A stretch of DNA of 64,000 nucleotides from Nonomuraea solani. GTDB lineage: Bacteria; Actinomycetota; Actinomycetes; Streptosporangiales; Streptosporangiaceae. The notes below the pieces were generated by a model. It made no database searches and was not told the origin of the DNA. It saw only the letters and a list, made by a program, of their open reading frames with translations. Made by a program: the position numbers and the translations under genes. Shown one piece after another: positions 23,782-33,700 of the stretch (its first letter is position 1; each line of letters opens with the position of its first letter). Where the stretch lies: NCBI RefSeq assembly GCF_900108335.1, contig NZ_FNVT01000010.1, positions 1 to 64,000 of the forward strand, given 5' to 3'.

Positions 23782-24792
23782 TCAGGCCGGCGGCGCCGTC
23801 GACTCCCTGACGGAGAGCGAGGCGGTGACGAGCGACTCGCCCGCGGCGCCCTCGTGCAGGAGCAGCGCGACCGCCGCCGCGCCGGAGCGATAGAAGTCCT
23901 GCCGCACGGTGGTCAGCGGCGGGCTGCAGTAGGCGGCCAGGGCGATGTCGTCGACGCTCACGATGGACACGTCGCCCGGCACGGAACGGCCGCGCTCGCG
24001 CAGGGCGCGGATCACGCCGAAGGCCATCTCGTCGCTGGCGGCGAAGACGGCCGTCACGTCGGGGATCATGGCGAGGACCTGCCCCTGCCGGTATCCCGAG
24101 TCGGGCGACCAGTCGCCCTCCAGCGGCGGTGGCGCCTCGATCCCGGCCGCGGCCAGGCACTCCTGCCAGCCCTGCCGCCGCTGCCGGGCCTCGATCCACT
24201 CGTCGGGGCCCGCGACGTGCCACACCTGGCGGTGCCCGAGGTCGAGCAGGTGCTGGGTGGCCAGGCGGCCCGCCTCCTTCTGGTCGATCCCGAGCACCTG
24301 GGCGCTCGCGGTGCGGGAGCCGTCGAGCGTGACCGTCGGGATGTCGCGGGTGATGTCCTCCATCTTCTGCGTCACGGAGATGAGCGGCACGGCGATGACG
24401 ATGCCGTCGACGCCCTGGTCGGCGAGCTTGGACAGGGACCGCTCCATCAGGCCGGTGTCGAGCCTGGCGATGGTCGCGATGCTCACCGCGTAGCCGGCCT
24501 CGCCCGCGGCCGCCTCGACGCCGGCCGTCACCGCCGAGCGGGAGTAGTAGCCGCCCGACTGCAGCAGCACGAGCCCGATGGTGTGGCTGCGCCCCGAGGA
24601 GAGCACCCTGGCGGCGTTGTTGAAGCGGTAGCCCAGGCGCTCGACGGCGGCGAGCACGCGCTTCCTGGTCTCGGGGTTGACGTTCGGCGAGTCGCGGAGC
24701 GCGCGCGAGACGGTCTGCGCCGACACCCCGGCGGTCTTGGCCACGTCGGCCATGCTGGGCTGCCTCGTCGGCCGCTCGGCTGCTTTGCTCAC
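23782..24792 (-). CDS. LacI-family transcriptional regulator
   Basis: A 336-residue repressor. The GTG at 24792 has AGGAG six bases before it. Residues 13-60 form the helix-turn-helix and hinge: MADVAKTAGVSAQTVSRAL, then NPETRKRVLAAVERLGYRFNN. Residues 65-336 are the periplasmic-binding-like effector domain (SHTIGLVLLQSGGYY at its start, FAASDEMAFGVIRALRE late). It sits between the fucoside importer and the divergent GH35 gene, and near-identical operators lie before both, so it should repress both until a sugar from the substrate binds. Confidence 0.93.
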   Translation of the reverse strand: MSKAAERPTRQPSMADVAKTAGVSAQTVSRALRDSPNVNPETRKRVLAAVERLGYRFNNAARVLSSGRSHTIGLVLLQSGGYYSRSAVTAGVEAAAGEAGYAVSIATIARLDTGLMERSLSKLADQGVDGIVIAVPLISVTQKMEDITRDIPTVTLDGSRTASAQVLGIDQKEAGRLATQHLLDLGHRQVWHVAGPDEWIEARQRRQGWQECLAAAGIEAPPPLEGDWSPDSGYRQGQVLAMIPDVTAVFAASDEMAFGVIRALRERGRSVPGDVSIVSVDDIALAAYCSPPLTTVRQDFYRSGAAAVALLLHEGAAGESLVTASLSVRESTAPPA

Positions 24793-24836
24793 GGCGCTCC
24801 TCTCTCGCGACGTCGTTTGGAGGGATCCTAGCGCGC

Positions 24837-24861
24837 TTGTTACATATGGCATCGATAACAT
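24837..24861. promoter_or_regulatory. LacI-type operator between lacI and GH35 genes
   Basis: TTGTTACA, TAT, GGCATCGATAACAT lies 14 nt before the GH35 start and 45 nt before the lacI start, so binding would block both. It is the second copy of the operator found before the importer. Confidence 0.72.
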
Positions 24862-24874
24862 ATGCTCTCGCACC

Positions 24875-26698
24875 GTGATCGAGCTGCCCGACGTTTCCGC
24901 GACCACGACCGACGCGCCGGGCGGTGCGAGCGCCCTCACCTGGCGCGGGCGCCGCCTCTACCGCGACGGCGTTCCCCACCGCGTCCTGTCCGGGGGGCTG
25001 CACTACTTCCGCGTCCATCCAGACCTGTGGCGGGACCGGCTCCGCCGCCTCGCCGACCTCGGGCTCAACACGGTCGACACCTACATCGCGTGGAACTTCC
25101 ACCAGCCCCGCGAGGACGCCGCGCCGAGCTTCGACGGCTGGCGCGACGTCGAGCGGTTCATCCGCACGGCGGGGGAGGAGGGCCTCGACGTCGTCGTCCG
25201 GCCGGGCCCCTACATCTGCGCCGAGTGGTCGAACGGCGGCCTGCCGAGCTGGCTCACCGCCCGCGACGTCGCGATCCGCAGCTCCGACCCCGCCTTCACG
25301 GCCCCGGTCGGCCGCTGGTTCGACGAGCTGATCCCGCGCCTGGCCGCGCTCCAGGCCGCCGAGGGCGGGCCGATCGTGGCGGTGCAGGTCGAGAACGAGT
25401 TCGGGAGCTTCGGCGACGACGAGGGCTATCTGCGCTGGAACCGCGAGGCCCTGCTCGCGCGCGGCATCAGGGAGCTGCTGTTCACCGCCGACGGCCCCAC
25501 CGAGCTGATGCTCGACGGCGGCACCCTGCCCGGCACCCTGGCCGCCATCACGCTGGGTTCCAAGCCCGGCGCCGCGCGGCGGTTGCACGCGGCGCGGCGG
25601 CCGGACGAGCCGTTCGTGGTCGCCGAGTTCTGGAACGGCTGGTTCGACCACTGGGGCGAGCGGCACCACGTCCGCGGCGTGGACAGCGCCGTGGGCGCCC
25701 TCAAGGGCATCATCGCCGACTGCGGCAGCGTCAGCATCTACATGGCCCACGGCGGCACCAACTTCGGGCTGTGGGCAGGCGCCAACGAGCACGAGGGCCG
25801 CCTGCAGCCCACCGTGACCAGCTACGACTCCGACGCGCCGATCGCCGAGGACGGCACGCTCACCGCCAAGTTCTTCGCCATGCGGGAGGCGCTCGGGGCG
25901 CGCGGGCCCGTACGGACGTCCGCGCGGACCCCGGTGCTGCCGCCGGCGCGGGTCCCGCTCGCGCACCGCGCCGGCCTGCTCCCGGGGCTCATGGCGGTGC
26001 CCGCGCCCACCTCGACCGGCCCGCGCCCGGCCTCGTTCGAGCGGCTGGGGCTCGACGCGGGCATGGTCCTGCACACGGCGCGTCCGCGCGTCCCTGCCGG
26101 CGAGCACCGTCTCGTCCTCACCGACGTACGCGACCGGGCCCTGGTCTTCTGCGACGGCGTATTCGCCGGCGTCGCCGACGCCGGCCACCCGGAACTGGCG
26201 ATACGCGGTACGGGCGCCGTCGTCCGCCTGGACGTCCTGGTCGAGAACCTCGGCCGGGTGAACTACGGGCCGGGCATCGGCCGGCACAAGGGCCTGCTCG
26301 GCCCGGTCCTCATCGACCGGCGCATGGTGCAGGGCTGGGACAGCACCCCGCTCGCCCTCCAGGACTGGACCTCGACCGACCTCACCCGCGCGGTTCACGG
26401 CGGACCGGCGACCGCGTCGTCCGGGTTCGCGGTCGCGACCGTGCGCGTCGCCACCCCCGCCGACACCTTCCTCGCGCTGCCGGGATCGTGCCGTGGCATG
26501 GTCTGGGTCAACGGGTTCCTGCTCGGCCGCTACCGGGAGATCGGACCGCAGGTCACGCTGTACTGCCCGGCGCCCCTGCTGCACCCGGGCGAGAACGTCG
26601 TGACGGTCCTCGAACTGGAACGCCTCGGCGCGACCCTCGACCTCCGGGACCGCCCCGAGCTGGGGCCGCCGGAGGAGTACGTCGAGGAGTTCGACTGA
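24875..26698 (+). CDS. Beta-galactosidase, GH35
   Basis: A 607-residue enzyme with no signal peptide, so cytoplasmic. GH35 hallmarks are SGGLHYFRVHPDLWRDRL, NTVDTYIAWNFHQP, RPGPYICAEWSNGG, the acid/base glutamate in QVENEFGSFG (E175) and the nucleophile in VAEFWNGWFDHWG (E251), then GGTNFGLWAG. C-terminal beta domains follow (GLLGPVLID, WVNGFLLGRY). The GTG start at 24875 has no clear ribosome site and lies just after the operator, so leaderless or weak initiation is possible. It would release galactose from imported oligosaccharides, complementing the fucosidase. Confidence 0.92.
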   Translation: MIELPDVSATTTDAPGGASALTWRGRRLYRDGVPHRVLSGGLHYFRVHPDLWRDRLRRLADLGLNTVDTYIAWNFHQPREDAAPSFDGWRDVERFIRTAGEEGLDVVVRPGPYICAEWSNGGLPSWLTARDVAIRSSDPAFTAPVGRWFDELIPRLAALQAAEGGPIVAVQVENEFGSFGDDEGYLRWNREALLARGIRELLFTADGPTELMLDGGTLPGTLAAITLGSKPGAARRLHAARRPDEPFVVAEFWNGWFDHWGERHHVRGVDSAVGALKGIIADCGSVSIYMAHGGTNFGLWAGANEHEGRLQPTVTSYDSDAPIAEDGTLTAKFFAMREALGARGPVRTSARTPVLPPARVPLAHRAGLLPGLMAVPAPTSTGPRPASFERLGLDAGMVLHTARPRVPAGEHRLVLTDVRDRALVFCDGVFAGVADAGHPELAIRGTGAVVRLDVLVENLGRVNYGPGIGRHKGLLGPVLIDRRMVQGWDSTPLALQDWTSTDLTRAVHGGPATASSGFAVATVRVATPADTFLALPGSCRGMVWVNGFLLGRYREIGPQVTLYCPAPLLHPGENVVTVLELERLGATLDLRDRPELGPPEEYVEEFD

Positions 26699-26708
26699 TC
26701 GTCAGTCG
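26692..26708. terminator. Bidirectional hairpin between GH35 and SDR genes
   Basis: CGACTGA-TCG-TCAGTCG forms a perfect 7-bp stem with a 3-nt loop. It contains the stop codons of both convergent genes. Confidence 0.55.
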
Positions 26709-27472
26709 CGCAGCGTGCCCCCGCCGTCGATGGCCCACGTCTGCCCGTTGACCCACTCGGCGTCGTCCGACAGCAGGAACGCCACGATGGCGGCCAGGTC
26801 GGCGGGCCTGCCCAGGCGGGGACTGCGGGTCATCTGCAGCGCCAGCTCCTGGAAGTCCTCGCTCAACCTGGACAGCGCCGTCCGGCTGAGCACCAGCCCG
26901 GGCGCCACCCCGTTGCACCGGATGCCCTTCTTACCCCAGCGGGTGGCGATGTGGCGGGTCAGCGTGTTGACGCCCGCCTTCGACGCGGCGTAGGCGGCGC
27001 GCACCGGCTCGGCCGCGTTCGCCGCTCCCGACGAGGTGTTCACGATGGCGCCGCCGCCCTGCTCCAGCAGCAGCGGGATGGCCGTGCGGCAGGTCAGGGC
27101 GTAACCGATCAGGTTCACCTCCAGCGTACGCCGCCAGATCGCCGGATCCATCGCCACGACGTCGCTGTCGGCGTCGAGGGTCTCCACCGACAGGTCCGCG
27201 CCCACGTTGTAGAGGCCGTCGACGCCGCCGAACTCGGCCATCGCCCGCTCGAACAGGGCCCGCACGGACGGCTCGTCGGCCAGGTCGAACGGCACGGCCA
27301 CGGCGGTGCCGCCGGACGCGGTGATCTGCTTGACGGTCTCCTCGGCGCCGGCCTCGTCGATGTCGCCCACCACGACCTTGGCGCCCTCTTCGACGAGCCG
27401 TTCGGCGGTGGCGGCACCGATGCCGGACGCGCCTCCGCAGACGACGATTCGCTTTCCCGCTAAGCCGCGCAT
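26702..27472 (-). CDS. Short-chain dehydrogenase/reductase
   Basis: A 256-residue NAD(P)-dependent oxidoreductase. The cofactor motif is CGGASGIGAATAERL (TGxxxGIG form), with VVGDIDEAGAEE after beta-2 (an acidic residue there favours NAD). The catalytic part is IVNTSSGAANA with YAASKAG (YxxxK). The C-terminal WAIDGGGTLRD is standard. An unusual insert, SVETLDADSDVVAMDPA, lies in the middle. It is the sole gene of its transcript; an 18-bp perfect palindrome 35 nt upstream suggests control by a TetR-type repressor not encoded nearby. Substrate unknown. Confidence 0.9.
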   Translation of the reverse strand: MRGLAGKRIVVCGGASGIGAATAERLVEEGAKVVVGDIDEAGAEETVKQITASGGTAVAVPFDLADEPSVRALFERAMAEFGGVDGLYNVGADLSVETLDADSDVVAMDPAIWRRTLEVNLIGYALTCRTAIPLLLEQGGGAIVNTSSGAANAAEPVRAAYAASKAGVNTLTRHIATRWGKKGIRCNGVAPGLVLSRTALSRLSEDFQELALQMTRSPRLGRPADLAAIVAFLLSDDAEWVNGQTWAIDGGGTLRD

Positions 27473-27506
27473 CGCGCACTCCTGCCGTGGGGGACCACTC
27501 CTTCAT

Positions 27507-27524
27507 AACGACCATGGTCGTTAC
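27507..27524. promoter_or_regulatory. Perfect 18-bp palindrome upstream of the SDR gene
   Basis: TAACGACCATGGTCGTTA is fully self-complementary and lies 35 nt upstream of the SDR start and 110 nt upstream of the small secreted repeat gene. Size and symmetry fit a TetR-family operator. No TetR gene is adjacent. Confidence 0.65.
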
Positions 27525-27633
27525 GGTCAACAGGTGTCCACATCCGGACACATTCTGGGGTGGACGTGCGAGGGGGTGGCGCTGATGCTGGTGATCGGTA
27601 ACGTCGTGATCATCGGCCCATTGGGAGAGCCGC

Positions 27634-27891
27634 ATGAAGATTCGTACCTGGACGCGTCGCGCCATCGTCTCGGCCGTCGGATTGGCCGCCGTGCTGGCAC
27701 TGGGCCCGGGCCCCGCAGTCGTGGGCCCGGCCACGGCCACCAACGTGATTCGCAAGCCGCAGGTGGTGACGGTGCTGGCCGACACCGTGATCCGCAAGCC
27801 ACAGGTCATGGTGCTGGCCGACACGGTGATCCGCAAGCCGCAGGTCATGGCGCCGGCCGACGGCGAATCCGGGACCAAGCGCCCGGTGTGA
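27634..27891 (+). CDS. Small secreted protein with three tandem VIRKPQV repeats
   Basis: An 85-residue precursor. Residues 1-36 are a signal peptide (KIRTWTRRAIVSAVGLAAVL, ending TAT-like ATAT). The mature part is almost wholly repeat: NVIRKPQVVTVLAD, TVIRKPQVMVLAD, TVIRKPQVMAPAD, then a short charged tail GESGTKRPV. GGGAG lies 7-10 nt before the ATG. The repeats are basic-hydrophobic and alternate like a beta strand. No family is recognised. It stands alone between the SDR (divergent) and the cycloalternan operon (convergent), ending at a strong palindrome. It could be a secreted peptide or a wall-associated protein. Confidence 0.75.
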   Translation: MKIRTWTRRAIVSAVGLAAVLALGPGPAVVGPATATNVIRKPQVVTVLADTVIRKPQVMVLADTVIRKPQVMAPADGESGTKRPV

Positions 27892-27893
27892 CC

Positions 27894-27925
27894 AACGGCG
27901 CGCCGCCCCGGGGCGGCGCGCCGTT
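27894..27925. terminator. Bidirectional 32-bp GC-rich palindrome
   Basis: A perfect palindrome (AACGGCGCGCCGCCCC and its reverse complement) lies between the stop of the small secreted protein and the stop of the GH31-CBM20 gene. It should form a very stable stem on both strands and end both transcripts. Confidence 0.65.
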
Positions 27926-27928
27926 CCG

Positions 27929-30757
27929 TCAGAACGTGCCGGTCGTCGTGCCGGAGGCGCCGGTGGCCGGGGTGGTGAAGACCGTGTTGGCGCCCGGTTG
28001 CCACTGGTCGGCCGTGTCGGGGAAGTTCGCCTCCTGCCGTTTGACGCACTTCCATTCGACCTGGGTGCCGGGCGGCAGCTTGCCGATGGTGCCGGTCCAG
28101 GTCGGGTAGGCGGACGGGGTGAGCTTGACCGCGCTCGCCACCGACCACGCGCCGAGCTGCGGCACGTTGCCGACGGCGTAGACCGACTGGCCGGGGGTCG
28201 TGGTGCCGTTGTCGCAGCGGAACGTGGCCGACACCGGGGCCTGGCCGAGGGTGAACGCGAACGTCTTGGCCGTCGTGACGGCCGTGGCCGCCGACTTGGC
28301 GACGACGAGGTTGCCGCCCGCGTTGTACCAGCCGCTGGCGGCCGCGTCGAAGGCGGACTTGGTGGCGTGCTGGGTCAGCGGGGTGCCGTTCAGGGTGACG
28401 GCCGAGGACTGGGTGGGCGCGACCAGCTCGACGACGTTCGACCGGGTGGCCGGAGCGCCGGGGTAGGTGCCGCTGGAGGCGGCCACAGTGACGGTCGCGG
28501 TGCCGCCGGTCAGGTGCTGGTCGATCTGCGTGGTGCGGACGGCTCCCGACTGGTAGCCGGTCGAGGCGCCGTCGTCCTCGTAGAGGGTGAAGTTCGTGGC
28601 GGTCGTGGCGGGGTGGACGCGGGCGACCAGTTCGTTCCTGGTGGTGGCGTCGGTGCGCTTGCCCAGGACGTTCATGGTCTTGTCGTCCACGTGCATCTTG
28701 GGCAGGATCGCGCCCGCCCTGGCGAAGGCCGGCAGGCGGAAGGCGCCGTTCACCCACAGCGGGCGGTCGGGGAACCACTGACCGGTGCTGGTGAGCTGCT
28801 CGCCCGTGGCGTAGTCGTACCAGGTGCCGGCCGGGAGGTAGATGTCCCGCTCGCGCTCGCCCGCGCCCGCCACGACGCCGACCAGCAGGTCGCGGCCGAT
28901 GAGCTTCTCGTTGCCGGACTCGCGGACGTTCGGGTCGTTCTGGTAGTGGTACGCCAGCGGCGGCACGACCGGCTCACCGAACCGGTAGGCCCGGTGGGCC
29001 AGCGAGTAGTAGTAGGGCGTCAGCTCGTAGCGCTGGCGGAGGTTGGCGAGGTTGCTGGCGGTGTGCCCGATCTTGTCCGGGGAGGTCTGTGCGCAGTTGC
29101 ACAGGTTCTCGGTGTGCGGGCGCACCGGCACCTCGAACCACGCGCCGTTGGCGAACCACTGCGTGTACAGCTCGTTCAGGTCCGAGTCGAGCATCTCCCT
29201 GCGGAAGCCGCCGATGTCGGAGCCGTAGTAGTCGATGCCGGACATCGACATGTGGAGCTGCGCGTTCTGCTGCTGGGCCAGCGCGGTCAGCTTGGAGCCG
29301 ATGTCGGCCGACCACATGGCCACGCCGTGCCGCTGCATGCCCGCCGCGCCGGAGCGGGCCAGCATGAACGGCCGCTTGGTGCCGGAGGCGTAGCCGCGGG
29401 CGATGCTCTCGGCCCACTTGAGGTTGTAGATGTTGTGGTAGTCGGCGTGGGCGTGCTTGCCGGGCAGGACGCCCGAGGTCCAGTCGCCGGCGTCGTACAT
29501 CTCCGGCTCGCCCAGGTCCAGCCAGTGGCCCTGGATCCCGGCGTCGATCAGCGGCTGCCGTTTGGTCGTGTGCCAGTGGTCGCCGGCGGCGTCCCGCGTC
29601 CAGTCGATCATGCCGCCGCGGCCCCACCAGTCGTTGGTGGTGAGATACGTGGGCGCGCACGTCGCGCAGCCCGCCCTGACGAGATGGCCGCGGGTGGACA
29701 GGTCGGCGTGTTCGGGCAGGTTCCTGCCGACGTACGACTCCTCGATCGTCATCAGGCCGATGCCCTGGTTCGCCTGATAGTTCGCGATGGTGGCCGACGG
29801 GCTGGGGAAGGCGGCCGTGTCCCAGGTGAGGCTTCCCATGCGCGTGTTGTCGGAGCCCGCCGTCACGCCGCCGAACCACGGCAGGTCCAGCACGAAGCCG
29901 TCCACCGGGAACTTCGCCGTGCGCAGCCCGGAGAGCCGGTTGTCGATCTCGGCCCAGCCGTCGTAGCCGAACTCCGACACCCACATGCCGAACGCCTTCT
30001 TCGGCGGCACCGGCGGGCGGCCGGTCAGCTCCATGTAGTCCTTGCGCAGGTCGGGCAGGTCGGGCCCGGCCATCGTGTACCACCTGAGCTGGTCGCCCCA
30101 CGTGTCCACCGTCCACGGGTCGCCGGTCAGGTTCCACTCCTGCTTGTAGACCTGGTCGAGCAGCAGGCCGTAGTTGAGGTTGGCGGCGCCGACCGCGAAC
30201 AGGACCGGGATCTGGGCGTTGCCGACCGGGCCGTTGTCGGTGTCGTACGCCATCGCGTTGCCGTACGGGCCGCCCGGCGTGCGCGTCCGGCCCACCCAGT
30301 CGCCGTCCGCGCTGCCGCCCATGAGGAACTGCTCGCCCAGCCCGTACGCGTTCTGGATCGAGCCCTTGGTGATCGACAGGCCCTTCCACGCCTGGGCCAG
30401 GTTGCGCGGGCACGCCTCGTACAGCAGCCGCGCCGGGTCGTAGACCTTCACGCACAGCGTGCCGGCCGTGACCTCGACCTTCATCGCGCCCGTCGTGATC
30501 GTGTTGGCCGCCTGGGTGAAGCTCGCCGGGCCGGTGTAGTCGGTCTTGGCCACCTGCGGCGTGGTGAAGAGCGGCGCGCCGGCCCCCGGTGACGTGCCGT
30601 TGGCCAGCTCGAAGTGCACCAGGTCGTCGTCCAGGAACTCGGCGATCAGGTAGGCCGAGCCGCTGGTGAACTGGACCCGCTGGACGGCCGCCTGCGCGGG
30701 CAGGGCCACCAGCAGCGGTAAGAGCAGGGTCGTCAGGAAGATGAGCGCTCGTTTCAT
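27929..30757 (-). CDS. Secreted GH31 enzyme with CBM20, probable 6-alpha-glucosyltransferase
   Basis: A 942-residue exported protein: signal peptide 1-23 (ALPAQA), GH31 N-domain and barrel (about 30-600), beta domains, and a C-terminal CBM20-type starch-binding domain (about 840-935; TFRCDNGTTTPGQSVYAVGN, GAWSVASAVKLTPSAYP, WKCVKR). The nucleophile lies in HWLDLGEPEMYD (D414) and the acid/base in MWSADIGS (D485). GH31 6-alpha-glucosyltransferases build isomaltosyl ends on starch dextrins, the first step to cyclobis-(1-6)-alpha-nigerosyl. Starch binding and the partner GH31 enzyme beside it support this; an alpha-glucosidase is the alternative. It is last in its operon and its start overlaps the gene before it (ATGA). 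Confidence 0.82.
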   Translation of the reverse strand: MKRALIFLTTLLLPLLVALPAQAAVQRVQFTSGSAYLIAEFLDDDLVHFELANGTSPGAGAPLFTTPQVAKTDYTGPASFTQAANTITTGAMKVEVTAGTLCVKVYDPARLLYEACPRNLAQAWKGLSITKGSIQNAYGLGEQFLMGGSADGDWVGRTRTPGGPYGNAMAYDTDNGPVGNAQIPVLFAVGAANLNYGLLLDQVYKQEWNLTGDPWTVDTWGDQLRWYTMAGPDLPDLRKDYMELTGRPPVPPKKAFGMWVSEFGYDGWAEIDNRLSGLRTAKFPVDGFVLDLPWFGGVTAGSDNTRMGSLTWDTAAFPSPSATIANYQANQGIGLMTIEESYVGRNLPEHADLSTRGHLVRAGCATCAPTYLTTNDWWGRGGMIDWTRDAAGDHWHTTKRQPLIDAGIQGHWLDLGEPEMYDAGDWTSGVLPGKHAHADYHNIYNLKWAESIARGYASGTKRPFMLARSGAAGMQRHGVAMWSADIGSKLTALAQQQNAQLHMSMSGIDYYGSDIGGFRREMLDSDLNELYTQWFANGAWFEVPVRPHTENLCNCAQTSPDKIGHTASNLANLRQRYELTPYYYSLAHRAYRFGEPVVPPLAYHYQNDPNVRESGNEKLIGRDLLVGVVAGAGERERDIYLPAGTWYDYATGEQLTSTGQWFPDRPLWVNGAFRLPAFARAGAILPKMHVDDKTMNVLGKRTDATTRNELVARVHPATTATNFTLYEDDGASTGYQSGAVRTTQIDQHLTGGTATVTVAASSGTYPGAPATRSNVVELVAPTQSSAVTLNGTPLTQHATKSAFDAAASGWYNAGGNLVVAKSAATAVTTAKTFAFTLGQAPVSATFRCDNGTTTPGQSVYAVGNVPQLGAWSVASAVKLTPSAYPTWTGTIGKLPPGTQVEWKCVKRQEANFPDTADQWQPGANTVFTTPATGASGTTTGTF

Positions 30758-33700
30758 GGCCGGGCCACCACCAGGTTGTCGAGGTTGATCCCACCGCTGT
30801 CGTACGTGATCTTGATGGTGTGGGCGCCCGCGGTGAGCGGGGTGGTCAGCGTCGCGGTGCCCCAGGTGTCCCAGTCGGCGAGCGCGGGCAGCGAGAGCGT
30901 GCCGGCGGCGACGCCGTCCACAGTGATGGTCCTGGTCGAGGCCACGGTGGTCGCGTAGCGGAACTTGAGCTGGTGGCTGCCCGCCGCGTCGGCCTTGACC
31001 TGGAACGTCACCGCGTCACCCGCGCTCGCGAAGCCGTCCACGAACCCCGTCCCGGTGTATCCGGCGTGGTCGGTGTTCGTGGACGTGCCGGTGCCGGTCG
31101 CGAACTCGGCCTCGTAGGCCGCCTTGTCCACGCCGTTGAGGGTGATCGTCCGGTTCGCCGCGGCGCTCGCCAGCTTGACATGGGTGAGTTGCCGCACCGG
31201 GTCCCACCACCAGCCCTCGGCCGCGGCCTTGAGCGCGGCGAGGCTCGCCCGCGCCGTCGCGCCGGTCACCGAGGCCGGTTTCGTGCTCGCGACCTGCAGC
31301 GTGCCGGTCGTGGTGAGCGCGGGCACCGTGACGGTCACCGTGTGGGCGGCCCAGTTCTCGGCCGAGGTGATCGTGCGGGTGGCGTTCGCGGAGTCCTCGA
31401 AGTAGGCGTACGACGTCGATCCCGATGGATAGATCCGGAAGGTCAGGTTCGTGTACGCGTCCACGCTGTTGCCGATCTCCCCGCCGAGCTGGTAGTCGGC
31501 GTTGAGGTTGAGGGGGATGATCGCCCCGGGCTTGGCGTAGACGGGGATCGTGTCCAGGCCCGCGCTGTAGGTCTTGGTGCCGGGCCCGGTGAAGCGGCCG
31601 CCGTTCCACAGGTCGTACCACTCGCCCGCGGGCAGGTAGACGTTCTTCGAGGTGGCGCCCTGCGTGGTGATCGGCGCGACGAGGAGCTGCGAGCCGAACA
31701 GGTACTGCTGGTCCTGCGCCGCCGCCGTCGCGTCGCCGGGGAAGGCGAAGCTCATGGCCCGCATCATCGGCACGCCCGTCGTGGCGCTCGCCTTGGCCTC
31801 GGTGTACAGGTACGGGATCAGGTTCATCCGCACGTTGGCGAACTTGCGGAAACTGGGCACCACGCTCGTGTCACCGGTGCGCGCCTGCACGTTCCACGGC
31901 GTGCGCGCCTCCGAGGTGCCGGGATTCGCCTTCTCCGAGTGGTACTGCATGATGGGCGAGAACGTGGCCTGCGCCGCCGAGCGCAGATACAGCTCGGCAC
32001 TGGGGAAGTCGCCGGTGAAGCCCGCCAGGTCCCACGCCGTGTACGGCACGCCCGACTGCCCGGCGCTGAGCTGCGCCCTGACCGCCTCCTGGAAGGCTCC
32101 GAAGCTGGAGTTCTGGTCGCCCGCCCAGAAGATCGACCTGCTCTGCGCGCCCGTCGTGCCCGCCCGGCTGAAGATCGTGCCGTCCGGCCTCTTGCCCTTG
32201 ACGTAGGCGTTGTAGGCGCCGGTGTAGCTGTTGGGGTAGGCGTTGTGCATCTCGTCGCCCTTGCGGCCGTCGGCGAACTGCACGCTCCTGCCGAACACCG
32301 CCTCGCTGCCGTCGGTCTTGAAGCCGTCGACGCCGACCTCGTCGATCAGGTAGTCGCGCTTGCTCATCCACCAGTTCGCCGCCGCCGTGCTGGTGAAGTC
32401 GGGCACCATGCTGTCGCCGAACCACTGGCCGGTCGGAATGCGGTAGGGGCCGTTGGTGGCGTTCTTCGCGACGTATCCCTGCGCCTGCGCGTACGCCTTG
32501 TCGTTGAGGTGCTGCTGCGGCGCGGTCGGCGGGTTCGTGTCGAAGTTCTCCTTGAGCACCGGGATCTGCCAGAGGATCATCTTGATGCCCTTGGCGTGCG
32601 CGCCGGTGACCATGGCCCTCGGGTCCTGCCACGCGCTGCCCGCCGGGAACGTCAGATCCGCGTACGCCGGCTTACCGCTGCCCGGTTTGGGGGTGTACGT
32701 GGCCCCGTGCCACAGGTAGAACGTGGCCTCGTCGCTCCACTGCTCCAGCACCATCGCGGTGTGCGGGATCTGGTATGTGTCCACGTTCGCCAGCTCGGCG
32801 TTCACCTCGGCCTGCGTGTTCCACTCGTTGGCCGACATCCACACCCCGAACGCCCACTTCGGCGGCAGTTGCGGCCGCCCGGTGACCGCCGTGTAGTCGT
32901 CCACGATCTCGGCCGGCGTACCGGCGAAGACGTGGTAGTCGAGCGTCGAGTCCAGGCCGCCGCCGGTGTCCACGGTGAAGCCGGCCAGGTCGCTCAGGTG
33001 CGTGCCCAGGTTGAAGATCGCGTAGCGGGTGCCGGCGACGTGCACGCCGTACCCGGCCGAGTTCAGGAAGAACGGCACGCTCAGGTAGGTGCGCCGGGTG
33101 GCGCCCTGGTCCCGGTACTGGTTGTAGACGTAGTTGTGCACGTCGGTGCCGCGCTGGTCGAGCCGGTCGTAGCGCTCGCCGAAGCCCTCGAAGCGCTCGC
33201 CGGCCGGCGACATGAAGTGGTCCTCGATCTTGGTGATCGTGGTGGCGCCGTCGCTGGCCCAGCCGATGTTGCGGAAGGTGGCGGGGTCGTACTGGCGGGT
33301 GATCAGCGTCGTGCCGTCGCCCTTGTAGACCGACAGCCGGTACGGCGCCTTCTGGATCTTCAGGACGAGTGACGCGGTGGAGAGGGTCAACGTGCTGGCC
33401 GAGTTCGTCACCGTAAATCCGGATAAACCGGAAATGTTGAGACCTGAGCCGCTCGGGGCGATCTGCGTTCGGAACCGGTCGAGCGCCGGGAAGGCGAACC
33501 GGATCTTCGGCGTGAAGCTCCCCGCGCTGTCACCGGTCGTGACATCCACCGACGTGCCGTTGTTCACGTACCCCGTCACGTTCGTCACCGTGCTCCACGA
33601 GGTGACCGTGAACGCGAACGGGCCGGTGCTCTTCTGCCCGCCGCCGTTCACGTCGGCGTTGACCGTGTACGAGATCCGGTCACCCCGGGCGAACGTGCCG

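Noticed and set aside
23759..26584. Very long minus-strand open frame (about 940 codons) opposite the GH35 gene
   Set aside because: It runs through the LacI gene in another frame and through GH35 on the other strand. Its product is Arg/Ala/Gly-rich with no fold; it is an effect of high GC.
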